From an uncultured Lachnospiraceae bacterium (lineage in GTDB: Bacteria > Bacillota > Clostridia > Lachnospirales > Lachnospiraceae), in contig CAMNWW010000143.1 of assembly GCA_946566415.1 (NCBI GenBank), positions 1-6,063 of the forward strand: 6,063 nucleotides of DNA, read 5' to 3'. The notes beneath the pieces were generated by a model, which did not search any database, was not told the DNA's origin, and saw nothing but the letters and a program-made list of their open reading frames with translations. The position numbers were made by a program, and so were the translations under genes. Positions 1 to 6,008 of the stretch are shown here, in pieces (the stretch's first letter is position 1; every line of letters begins with the position of its first letter).

Positions 1-1635
1 CTGAGGCGCTTCCAGGTTGGAAGAATGTAAAAGCTCCTCCTTTGCAAACACCTCCCTAGGCGTACCGTCCGCAATAACTTCACCCTGGTGCATTGCGACA
101 ATACGGTCTGAATACTCCGCTGCAATGCTCATATCATGTGTAATAACAATAATTGTTTTTCCCAATTCCTTATTTAGCTTCGCCATCATATCCATCATCC
201 CACGGCTCTGTGTGGGATCCTGCCCCGTCGTAGGTTCGTCGACAATCAGGACGTCCGGCTTCATACATAAAATAGACGCGACGGCAATGCTCTGTCTCTG
301 TCCTTTACTTAAGTTATATGGGTTCTCATCGAGAATATCCTCGATACCGAGCATCGTCGCGACTTCGTCTACGGTCGCTTCGATTTCCGCTTCATCCCAA
401 TGGAGATTCTGCGGCCCATAGCGCAGCTCATCCAAAACAACCGATGAAAAAATCTGATGATCCGGATTCTGGAAACAGTACCCTACAACCTTGGACATTT
501 CCGCCACGGTCGTCTTCCTTGTATCCATACCGTTTACAGTAACAGATCCTGAAGTCGGCTTATGCAGCCCGTTAAAGCATTTTACGATTGTAGTCTTGCC
601 TGAACCGTTTCTTCCGACGATGGAAAGAAATTCTCCCTTATGAATCTCAAGATTAATTCCATGCAGAACTTCCACCTCCGGAGTATAGGAAAAGCGAAGA
701 TCCTTTACCTGTACGATAGGCTCCGTATAAACATTGGCCTTTTTAAATTTCCTGCCGACCTCCTCCATTTTGTCAGTTAAAAGTTTGCCCGGAAGATAAT
801 TGCGCAGTTCTTGAATGGCCTCCTCAAAACTTGTCGTCATTGTGAATGCCGTCCCTTTTTCCTGGTTCATCTTCTGGAAAATCTGATTCGCCTGCGGAAC
901 AAGAACGCCGATTTTCTTTAAGTCCTCATAATGTATCAATACTTCGTCAGGGGTTCCGTCATAGACGATGGAGCCTTTATCCATTACAATGATACGGTCG
1001 ACCATATCAATGATTTTCTCAATTTTATGTTCAACGATCACAACTGTCTTTTTCTTTTCAGACGCCAGCTTTCTCATCAGCTCGAATACCAGATCGCTCC
1101 CAAGCGGATCCAGATTGGAAGTCGGTTCATCTAAGACATATACCTCCGGCTCCATCGCAAGAACGGACGCATAAGCGACAGACTGCTGCTGTCCCCCGGA
1201 CAAAGCCTGGGGTGATCTTTCCAAAAATTTTTCCATATGGACATACCCGACATATTCTTCGATCAATTCCTCTACCCGCTGTACAGGCATGCCCTTGTTT
1301 TCTGGTCCAAACGCAACCTCATCGGCGACAGTCGGATTTGTGAGCTGCCCGCTGGGATCTTGGAACAGCATCCCTGCTTTGAACGCCATCTGACCGATAG
1401 AATATTTTGATATATCTTCATCTCTGAAAAATATCCTGCCGGTCAGCTTACCTTCATAGGCTTCCGGTACAATTCGATTGAGCGTAGAACACAGCGTCGT
1501 TTTTCCCGCTCCTGAAGGCCCTGTTATCAAAATAATTTCCCCTTCATCTAAAGAAAGATTAATGTCCTTGATGGCCGGCGTCTCTGTACCTGGATAGAAG
1601 TAGGTAACGTCTTCAAATCTAATAATCTTTTGCAC
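1..1635 (-). CDS. ECF-type ABC transporter ATP-binding protein with two fused ATPase domains (partial, C-terminus cut by window edge)
   Basis: The frame is open from a GTG start at 1635 to base 1, giving 545 residues with no stop. It would power uptake of a small nutrient as the ATPase part of an energy-coupling-factor transporter at the cytoplasmic membrane. Domain 1 (about residues 3-240) has Walker A GPSGAGKT at 39-46, Q-loop Gln92, signature LSGGQ at 145-149, Walker B Asp169-Glu170 and switch His203. A linker of about 60 residues follows. Domain 2 (about 306-545) has Walker A GRNGSGKT at 341-348, Q-loop Gln389, signature LSKGQ at 442-446, Asp466-Glu467 and His500. All catalytic residues are present in both halves, so both sites look able to hydrolyse ATP. 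Two-domain EcfA proteins of the YkoD type are usually about 550-580 residues, so only a short tail is missing. The GTG start is set by GGAGGG nine bases upstream. The membrane (EcfT) and substrate (S) genes are not in view, so the substrate is unknown. Confidence 0.93.
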   Translation of the reverse strand, partial: MQKIIRFEDVTYFYPGTETPAIKDINLSLDEGEIILITGPSGAGKTTLCSTLNRIVPEAYEGKLTGRIFFRDEDISKYSIGQMAFKAGMLFQDPSGQLTNPTVADEVAFGPENKGMPVQRVEELIEEYVGYVHMEKFLERSPQALSGGQQQSVAYASVLAMEPEVYVLDEPTSNLDPLGSDLVFELMRKLASEKKKTVVIVEHKIEKIIDMVDRIIVMDKGSIVYDGTPDEVLIHYEDLKKIGVLVPQANQIFQKMNQEKGTAFTMTTSFEEAIQELRNYLPGKLLTDKMEEVGRKFKKANVYTEPIVQVKDLRFSYTPEVEVLHGINLEIHKGEFLSIVGRNGSGKTTIVKCFNGLHKPTSGSVTVNGMDTRKTTVAEMSKVVGYCFQNPDHQIFSSVVLDELRYGPQNLHWDEAEIEATVDEVATMLGIEDILDENPYNLSKGQRQSIAVASILCMKPDVLIVDEPTTGQDPTQSRGMMDMMAKLNKELGKTIIVITHDMSIAAEYSDRIVAMHQGEVIADGTPREVFAKEELLHSSNLEAPQ

Positions 1636-1644
1636 CTGGTTTTT

Positions 1645-1650
1645 CCCTCC
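1645..1650 (-). promoter_or_regulatory. Ribosome binding site for the ECF ATPase gene
   Basis: GGAGGG on the minus strand lies nine bases before the GTG at 1635. It is the only strong Shine-Dalgarno sequence in this leader. The conserved start of the ATPase fold (KIIRFEDVTYFYPG) follows the GTG immediately, so the GTG is the natural start. Confidence 0.8.
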
Positions 1651-1717
1651 TTCAATTCCTTAAAATGTAAAACAATCGTCAAATTACTTATAGCAATTTC
1701 AAGTTATTGTTTAGTTA

Positions 1718-1746
1718 ATTATATTGAATTTGTAGAAAAACGTCTA
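1718..1746 (-). promoter_or_regulatory. Candidate sigma-A promoter for the ECF ATPase operon
   Basis: On the minus strand a perfect TATAAT (1723-1718) is preceded after 17 bases by TAGACG (1746-1741), which matches four of six bases of TTGACA. Transcription would begin near 1711, leaving a leader of about 75 bases before the GTG. I see no riboswitch-like structure in that leader, though it is too short to exclude small elements. The spacing and the perfect -10 box make this the best promoter on this strand in the divergent region. Confidence 0.5.
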
Positions 1747-1777
1747 TGTACAACATGCCCATTAATTACCCCGGGCA

Positions 1778-1796
1778 TTTAAACACTGTGTTTAAA
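1778..1796. repeat. 19-bp perfect palindrome, candidate regulator operator
   Basis: TTTAAACACTGTGTTTAAA is two perfect 9-base arms around a central T. It lies in the divergent region, centred about 76 bases upstream of the predicted ATPase transcription start and about 130 bases before the regulator start codon. It has no T-tract on either side that would make it a terminator. A site of this length and symmetry fits a dimeric DNA-binding protein. The divergent PucR-family protein is the obvious candidate binder, but this is inference. Confidence 0.45.
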
Positions 1797-1815
1797 AAAT
1801 CTTTCCTTTTTTGCA

Positions 1816-1828
1816 TATTTTTGGTCAA
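1816..1828 (+). promoter_or_regulatory. Weak match to the Bacillus PucR box
   Basis: The 13 bases TATTTTTGGTCAA match the B. subtilis PucR box as I recall it (WWWCNTTGGTTAA) at ten of twelve defined positions, including the TTGG core. PucR-family proteins have diverse binding sites and the region is AT-rich, so a chance match is quite possible. It is recorded because it sits directly upstream of a PucR-family gene. Confidence 0.2.
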
Positions 1829-1866
1829 TATAACTCTTTTTTACTCTTTTATAGTTAATATTGATA

Positions 1867-1894
1867 TTGAAAATCATTTATGTTAACATAAATT
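1867..1894 (+). promoter_or_regulatory. Candidate promoter for the PucR-family gene
   Basis: TTGAAA (1867-1872), a spacer of 16 bases and TAAATT (1889-1894) form a moderate sigma-A-like promoter, matching four of six bases in each box. Transcription would start near 1901, about 22 bases before the ATG. The 18-bp palindrome at 1876-1893 covers the spacer and most of the -10 box, so a protein bound there would block polymerase. Confidence 0.35.
1876..1893. repeat. 18-bp perfect palindrome, candidate autoregulatory operator
   Basis: ATTTATGTTAACATAAAT is identical to its own reverse complement over all 18 bases, centred between 1884 and 1885. It ends 29 bases before the regulator start codon and overlaps the predicted -10 region. 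Position and symmetry suggest an operator for repression of the regulator gene. It is all A/T apart from one G and one C, so some symmetry could arise by chance in AT-rich DNA, but 18 bases without a mismatch is notable. Confidence 0.45.
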
Positions 1895-1922
1895 TAACGT
1901 TTATTGTGCAGGGAGTATATAT

Positions 1923-3524
1923 ATGTCATTCACGATTAGTAAATTACTGAAGCTTCCTGAATTTTCAGGCTGTACGATTGTTGCCGGGCAAAATGGTACA
2001 AATAGAGTAATACAGTGCGTCGATACTATGGAAATCCCGAATTTGGAGACGTGGATCCAGCCAGGAGAACTATTGCTGACGACCGGATATTCACTTATCG
2101 GCTACCCCAAACAGCTCATGCTGCTTTTAAAAACCATGTGTAAAAACGCCTCGGCCGGTCTTGCAATTAAAACCAGATTTATCGGTCCACTGCCGCAGGA
2201 AGTTTTAGATTATGCAGAAGAAAATAATTTTCCCATTATTCAGGTTCCGGATGCTGTGCCTTTTATACCTCTTATAACAGCAATCGGCAACTGCATTGCC
2301 GATGAACAAAACGCTGCGCTCGCACTTTCACTCAACATGTCGAAACAGCTCAGCGCCGTTCAAAATTCAGATAATTTTTTCCAGGACGTTGCCCGAATTC
2401 TCAATCATTACTTTAAACGCCCAGTCATTATCGCGGATCTGATGTTGGATATCTATGCCTCTTATCCTGAAAGCACGGAACTTCCTCAGGTTTTATTTGA
2501 AAATGAAAATCTGACCCAGCGAATGCACTCAAAGTGCAATAGTTTATTTTATTATCCGACTGAAGGAGACGATGACAATCTGCTTGTCCATCTGATCCGT
2601 GTCCAGAATATTATAGTCGGCTATATTATTATTTTGCGGGAAAATCAGGCCCAGTATGCCACAAATGACAGCGACTCTATTATCATTAATTACGCCGCCA
2701 ACACACTATCAATCCATTTTTCACAAGATGACCTTTTGAATTCAGATATCGAGAAACGTAATACTTCCTTTTATTCCGAGCTTGTTCATAACGTCTATAT
2801 CGGCAGAGAATCTGAGGTCCTGCATCTGACCGCACAACGAAAATGGCCGCTTCCGCCTTTTTATCTTGTATCGCTTACTCTGGTTCACTCCTCAATCAGC
2901 CAGAACAGCGATTCCAGAAACCTGTATCGGCAAGTTGTCTGGTCTTTAAAATCAATCCTATCTAAATCCGGGATGAACTACAGCATTATTCTGCGGGATA
3001 AGTCGATACGATGTCTGACCTCCAATATCGACTATGATAAATTATTAGAAACTTTAACTGTTATTCGGAAGTACATCAAAGACGAGTATGACTGGAATAC
3101 GATTATTACTATTTCAGATATCATTTATTCTTACACTGAACTAGCCTCGGCAGAAGAAGATATCCTGCCTTTACTGCAGATAGCACGCTCCAAAAATCTG
3201 CATATTATATTTTCACGGGATTATTTGCTTGATTTGGCTCTTCTTGATTTTTCTGTTAACAGACATGGTAAAGCCTTCGCGACCGACATTCTCGGAAGGC
3301 TCGAACGATATGATATGGAGAATCACACGAATCTGCTTCATGTACTGCAGGTGCTCACAGAAAACAGGGGTGTCCAGACCCAGACAGCAAAATCGCTTTT
3401 TCTACATAGGAACACTTTGCTATATCAGATTCGGAAAATAGAATCATTAACTAATTTAAATCTAAGTGACGGAGGAGATCTCTTCGCGGCTTGGCTGGCT
3501 CTGAGAATCCGAGAGCTTTCTTAA
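1923..3524 (+). CDS. PucR-family transcriptional regulator
   Basis: This 533-residue protein has the layout of PucR/CdaR-type regulators. The N-terminal PucR domain spans about residues 7-125, with the typical sequence around IPNLETWIQPGELLLTTGY (38-56). A sensory or linker region follows (about 145-270). A degenerate GGDEF-like segment lies at about 300-430; it has no GGDEF catalytic motif and so is not expected to make cyclic-di-GMP. The C-terminal helix-turn-helix (about 472-530) contains the family hallmark AKSLFLHRNTLLYQIRKIE (489-507). Length is normal for the family. The ATG at 1923 is supported by GGGAG seven bases upstream. The founding member controls purine catabolism in Bacillus, but the family has many other targets. 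Being divergent from the ECF ATPase gene, it probably senses the transported compound or a product and controls that operon, perhaps also itself through the palindromes between them. No convincing terminator follows it. Confidence 0.93.
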   Translation: MSFTISKLLKLPEFSGCTIVAGQNGTNRVIQCVDTMEIPNLETWIQPGELLLTTGYSLIGYPKQLMLLLKTMCKNASAGLAIKTRFIGPLPQEVLDYAEENNFPIIQVPDAVPFIPLITAIGNCIADEQNAALALSLNMSKQLSAVQNSDNFFQDVARILNHYFKRPVIIADLMLDIYASYPESTELPQVLFENENLTQRMHSKCNSLFYYPTEGDDDNLLVHLIRVQNIIVGYIIILRENQAQYATNDSDSIIINYAANTLSIHFSQDDLLNSDIEKRNTSFYSELVHNVYIGRESEVLHLTAQRKWPLPPFYLVSLTLVHSSISQNSDSRNLYRQVVWSLKSILSKSGMNYSIILRDKSIRCLTSNIDYDKLLETLTVIRKYIKDEYDWNTIITISDIIYSYTELASAEEDILPLLQIARSKNLHIIFSRDYLLDLALLDFSVNRHGKAFATDILGRLERYDMENHTNLLHVLQVLTENRGVQTQTAKSLFLHRNTLLYQIRKIESLTNLNLSDGGDLFAAWLALRIRELS

Positions 3525-3561
3525 ATAGCCGCTTCCCTTCCCAGTTGTAAAATTTACCTGT

Positions 3562-3590
3562 TTAAAAACATGTGTTCGCCGCATTATAAT
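3562..3590 (+). promoter_or_regulatory. Candidate promoter for the 90-residue gene
   Basis: TTAAAA (3562-3567), 17 bases, then a perfect TATAAT (3585-3590). Transcription would start near 3597, about 30 bases before the TTG start. This gives the small gene its own promoter, separate from the regulator upstream. A LexA-box-like sequence occupies the -35/spacer region. Confidence 0.55.
3565..3578 (+). promoter_or_regulatory. LexA (SOS) box-like site
   Basis: AAAACATGTGTTCG compares with the Gram-positive LexA consensus CGAACATATGTTCG, differing in the first two bases and at one variable central position. The right half-site GTTCG is exact. The site overlaps the -35 end and spacer of the predicted promoter, a position where LexA would repress. 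The neighbouring translesion polymerase operon, a classic SOS target, adds weight. Binding is inferred from the pattern only. Confidence 0.45.
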
Positions 3591-3626
3591 AAATATACAT
3601 AAATTATTAGGAAAGAGGTGTAACAC

Positions 3627-3899
3627 TTGGAAAGCATCCTGTGCATCAATACTCCGGTGCAGATGATTTCCTGCACTGACACAAACGGAAAAATCACGCC
3701 TATGAGATTCCGTTTTCGGGACAATACCGGTGAACTCATTACGGTCACAATCGATAAAGTGCTGTCTGAGGACCAGGGTAATAACCGCATCGGCGCACAT
3801 TTCTCATGCTCCGCAATACTAAATGGAAGCAGGAAAACATTTACACTCTGGTATAACTATTTTGCCCATGAGTGGCGCCTTTCCCGCCTGTGCGTCTAA
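3627..3899 (+). CDS. Small conserved-looking protein of unknown function, possibly SOS-linked
   Basis: This 90-residue protein starts with TTG at 3627. The start is supported by AGAGGTG (3614-3620) six bases upstream, and no better in-frame start is near. It has no signal peptide, membrane segment or catalytic motif that I can recognise. The sequence alternates polar and hydrophobic residues, suggesting a small beta-rich fold, with a basic strand PMRFRFRD (25-32), a segment HFSCSAILNG (58-67) and an aromatic C-terminal part with WYNYFAHEWRL (75-85). It resembles, from memory, small uncharacterised proteins of Lachnospiraceae; I cannot name a domain. It has its own promoter with a LexA-like box and runs convergently into yolD, its TAA sharing bases with the yolD TAG. 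A role in DNA-damage response is a reasonable guess from context only. The good ribosome site and promoter argue that it is a real gene. Confidence 0.75.
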   Translation: MESILCINTPVQMISCTDTNGKITPMRFRFRDNTGELITVTIDKVLSEDQGNNRIGAHFSCSAILNGSRKTFTLWYNYFAHEWRLSRLCV

Positions 3900-4366
3900 C
3901 AGTCTAACCATTCCATTCCTTGAAACAGATCGCCCCGGATAGAAAAGATACTTTCTATCGACAGGATGTCCCCCTCTGCAAAAATGATCCGGCGGCGGTA
4001 TTCATCTATATTTTTGACTCTGCCGCACATAGTTATATAGGTTCCGCCGCTCTTTGTTTCATCTTGCTCAAAGTAGGTAACCTCGACTTTCGGCCGGTAT
4101 TCCAAATTTTCTCTGATAAGCCGGAGCTGCTCATCCAACTGGCTTTTTCTGTTTTCATCCAGTTCGATAAAAGTATCCGTCAGACGAGCTGTTTCTTGTA
4201 TAGCGGCATCATGTCCGCTAAGCGCCGCGAAAGGCGAAAACTGCGCCGCACGGTTCGGAAGCGGCATCTGGGGATGCTTTTTTGATACATGATGCGGAAG
4301 CATAATAATATCGTCATATTTGTGCCTGTCATTCTGCTCATTGTCACATTTATTGTTCTGTTTCAC
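3896..4366 (-). CDS. YolD-like family protein
   Basis: This 156-residue protein is recognised from the block YDDIIMLPHHVSKKHPQMPL (17-36) followed by NRAAQFSPFAALSGHDAAI (38-56), typical of YolD-like proteins in Clostridia. A charged helical segment (about 57-90) is followed by a beta-rich C-terminal half (about 92-147). YolD genes nearly always accompany UvrX/UmuC-like polymerases. A role as a polymerase partner, in the place of UmuD, has been proposed but its biochemistry is not settled to my knowledge. The GTG start at 4366 overlaps the polymerase TGA as GTGA, and GGAGGG (4380-4375) inside the end of the polymerase gene gives it its own ribosome site, so the two are co-transcribed and probably translationally coupled. 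Its TAG stop overlaps the stop of the convergent 90-residue gene by four bases. I see no terminator after it. Confidence 0.92.
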   Translation of the reverse strand: MKQNNKCDNEQNDRHKYDDIIMLPHHVSKKHPQMPLPNRAAQFSPFAALSGHDAAIQETARLTDTFIELDENRKSQLDEQLRLIRENLEYRPKVEVTYFEQDETKSGGTYITMCGRVKNIDEYRRRIIFAEGDILSIESIFSIRGDLFQGMEWLDC

Positions 4367-5889
4367 GCCTTATGCCCTCCGATCTGACGGTTGCGTTCTA
4401 TTGTAGTTGCCCCTTCCTGCAGATTCATCCCCTTCAGGATTGCATTTTTCCCATATTTCTTTTTCACGGACAGCATAGCTTCCTGAAGCCTCCTTTCTTT
4501 AGAAAGCCGCTCTGCTTCCTCTTTCTGCGCTCTTTCCAATGCGGCGTAATCTGTGAACAGATTCATCTGCTCAAAATTTTCTTCTCTAATGATCTGTGTT
4601 TCTTCAATCAGATGATTTGCGGCGACAGTCACTCTCCGTATCATCAGATCAGAGTTAATAATACGGTCATACAGACCCAAAACTGCACCTACAATGATCT
4701 GGGACGACGACGTCCGGCGCCCAAGGTTCACCGATCCATGGGCATGTTTGGGGACCTTCCTCCCGTAACGGTCGACCGTAACCTCCCCTTTATAGCTGTT
4801 TTTAGTTTTAGCATCGGATAAATTATCAATATCATAACCGATGGTGAGAACCATCTGGTCAGTTACCATCCTCTTTTCCACAAGATCGAGCGCAAGCAGG
4901 TCCGCCATCTCGCGTACGATCAGCTTTCCCTTTTCAGAGTCGTATGGGCGCTGCAGTACCTGCCCTGAACTGATGCTGTTGGTTTCCGGCTTATATGATT
5001 TAATCAATTCCATTGTAGTCGGCTCCCATCCCCATGCATGGTCAATTAGAAGTTCCGCATTGATTCCGAACATATCGTAAAGAAGCTCTTCATTATGATA
5101 TTCCCCGTCTTTCCCCAGAGAACACCGCGCAATATCGCCCATAGTGAACAAGCCGACGGATTCCAGCTTGTTTCGGTATCCATGCCCGACCCTCCAAAAG
5201 TCTGTAAGCGGGCGATGGTCCCATAAAAGCCGCCGGTAGCTCAGTTCGTCAAGTTCAGCTATACGGACTCCATGCTCATCCGGCTGAACATGCTTTGCCA
5301 CAATATCCATCGCTACCTTGCACAAATACAGGTTTGTACCTATTCCTGCCGTTGCTGTTATTCCTGTACTGTTGAGAACGTCCAGTATCACTTTTGATGT
5401 AAACTCTTTCGGCGTCATTCCATACGTTTTCAAATAATGGGTCACATCCATGAATACCTCATCGATCGAATATACATGGATATCCTCCGGTGCAATGTAT
5501 TTCAGGTAGATATTGTAGATTATAGTACTGTATTCCAAATAAAATGCCATTCTAGGCGGCGCTATAATATATGAAACTTCCAGTTCCGGGTGTTCATCCA
5601 GTTCCTGAGAAAAGTAAGATGAACCCGTAAACCGATTCCCTGGCACCCGCCTCCTGCGCTCTATATTTACTTCCTTTACTCTCTGAATCACTTCAAATAG
5701 CCTTGCCCTCCCAGAAATGCCGTAAGCTTTAAGGGATGGCGATACTGCAAGACAGATCGTTTTCTCTGTCCTTGTGTCGTCCGCTACTACAAGATTTGTG
5801 GTAAGCGGATTCAACTGCCGTTCCTTGCATTCAACAGATGCATAAAAGGATTTCAGGTCGATCGCAATATAAATATGGCTTTCGCCCAT
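4363..5889 (-). CDS. Y-family DNA polymerase, UmuC/UvrX-like (translesion synthesis)
   Basis: This 508-residue protein copies past damaged template bases, at the cost of mutations. The palm/fingers part begins at once with IAIDLKSFYASVEC (8-21): Asp11 is the first metal ligand and Tyr16 lies where the steric gate that excludes ribonucleotides is found. The other metal ligands are Asp143-Glu144 in YSIDEVFMDV. Helix-hairpin-helix/thumb sequence lies at about 215-260 (LTDFWRVGHGYRNKLESVGL) and the little-finger domain at about 310-430. QMNLF (441-445) fits the beta-clamp-binding motif. The C-terminal tail with KKYGKNAILKGMNLQEGATT (476-495) is typical of the YqjW/UvrX branch rather than DinB. 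All key residues are intact. A TTG seven codons upstream (5910) also opens the frame, but it lies before the AAGGAGG ribosome site, so ATG 5889 is chosen. It is first in an operon with yolD and probably SOS-regulated. Confidence 0.95.
   Translation of the reverse strand: MGESHIYIAIDLKSFYASVECKERQLNPLTTNLVVADDTRTEKTICLAVSPSLKAYGISGRARLFEVIQRVKEVNIERRRRVPGNRFTGSSYFSQELDEHPELEVSYIIAPPRMAFYLEYSTIIYNIYLKYIAPEDIHVYSIDEVFMDVTHYLKTYGMTPKEFTSKVILDVLNSTGITATAGIGTNLYLCKVAMDIVAKHVQPDEHGVRIAELDELSYRRLLWDHRPLTDFWRVGHGYRNKLESVGLFTMGDIARCSLGKDGEYHNEELLYDMFGINAELLIDHAWGWEPTTMELIKSYKPETNSISSGQVLQRPYDSEKGKLIVREMADLLALDLVEKRMVTDQMVLTIGYDIDNLSDAKTKNSYKGEVTVDRYGRKVPKHAHGSVNLGRRTSSSQIIVGAVLGLYDRIINSDLMIRRVTVAANHLIEETQIIREENFEQMNLFTDYAALERAQKEEAERLSKERRLQEAMLSVKKKYGKNAILKGMNLQEGATTIERNRQIGGHKA
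4375..4380 (-). promoter_or_regulatory. Ribosome binding site for the yolD-like gene, inside the polymerase gene
   Basis: GGAGGG lies eight bases before the GTG at 4366 and within the last codons of the polymerase gene. It supports the GTG start and allows both re-initiation after the polymerase stop and independent entry. Confidence 0.75.
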
Positions 5890-5899
5890 ATCTGCCCAG

Positions 5900-5906
5900 C
5901 CTCCTT
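5900..5906 (-). promoter_or_regulatory. Ribosome binding site that decides the polymerase start
   Basis: AAGGAGG on the minus strand ends ten bases before the ATG at 5889. The upstream in-frame TTG at 5910 lies just ahead of this site and would make it part of the coding sequence, so the ATG is the correct start. The conserved polymerase sequence also begins just after the ATG. Confidence 0.85.
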
Positions 5907-5907
5907 C

Positions 5908-5921
5908 CAAAGCTTTGTTCG
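5908..5921 (-). promoter_or_regulatory. Degenerate LexA-box-like site in the polymerase leader
   Basis: CGAACAAAGCTTTG on the minus strand has an exact left LexA half-site (CGAAC) and a poor right half (CTTTG in place of GTTCG). It lies between the predicted transcription start and the ribosome site. The inner ten bases CAAAGCTTTG are a perfect palindrome. LexA control of this operon is expected from the gene family, but this site is weaker than the one at 3565. Confidence 0.25.
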
Positions 5922-5930
5922 TTCATCTTC

Positions 5931-5959
5931 ATTATACTACAGAAAACGCCTGCATAAAA
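5931..5959 (-). promoter_or_regulatory. Candidate promoter for the polymerase-yolD operon
   Basis: A perfect TATAAT (5936-5931) on the minus strand is preceded at 17 bases by TTTTAT (5959-5954), a poor -35 box. Transcription would start near 5924, about 35 bases before the ATG. It is placed just downstream of the tRNA terminator, so the operon is likely independent of the tRNA transcript. Confidence 0.45.
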
Positions 5960-5964
5960 GAATT

Positions 5965-5997
5965 CAAAAAGACATCCACTGTATCTAATGGATGTCT
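5965..5997 (-). terminator. Rho-independent terminator after tRNA-Asn
   Basis: AGACATCCA (5970-5978) pairs with TGGATGTCT (5989-5997), a perfect 9-bp stem with a 10-base loop. On the minus strand the stem runs into TTTTT (overlapping its base) and then G. It begins about 11 bases after the end of the tRNA, so it ends the tRNA transcript. On the plus strand the hairpin is followed by the T-rich CTTTTCTT, so weak activity in the other direction is possible. Confidence 0.8.
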
Positions 5998-6008
5998 CTT
6001 TTCTTAAA

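Noticed and set aside
17..1174. Plus-strand open frames of 67-134 residues (17-421, 318-542, 931-1134, 968-1174)
   Set aside because: They lie opposite the ECF ATPase gene, whose minus-strand frame has all the ATPase motifs without interruption. They have no clear ribosome sites or recognisable protein features.
1755..1778. Inverted repeat ATGCCC/GGGCAT with a 12-base loop in the divergent region
   Set aside because: The arms are only six bases, the loop is long, and it lies upstream of both predicted transcription starts, so it is unlikely to form an RNA structure. It could be a weak protein site but support is thin.
3229..3441. Plus-strand 70-residue frame inside the regulator gene
   Set aside because: It is out of frame within the conserved helix-turn-helix region of the PucR-family gene and has no ribosome site of note.
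3462..3800. Minus-strand frames of 112 and 68 residues (3462-3800, 3584-3790)
   Set aside because: They overlap the regulator end, the promoter and the 90-residue gene in antisense. The plus-strand gene has a better ribosome site and promoter.
3894..3908. Short direct repeat GTCTAAC at the end of the 90-residue gene
   Set aside because: Two 7-base copies one base apart are too short to interpret. They span the stop codons and are probably chance or a small slippage duplication.
3938..3959. Perfect 8-bp hairpin (GATAGAAA/TTTCTATC, 6-base loop)
   Set aside because: It is inside the yolD coding sequence and has no T-tract on either strand, so it does not look like a terminator. It is probably a coincidence of codon sequence.
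3920..5080. Plus-strand frames of 79-149 residues opposite yolD and the polymerase (3920-4285, 4372-4821, 4841-5080)
   Set aside because: They are shadows of the two well-supported minus-strand genes.
5890..5910. TTG start at 5910 for the polymerase
   Set aside because: It would place the AAGGAGG ribosome site inside the coding sequence. The ATG at 5889 has ideal spacing and precedes the conserved N-terminus.
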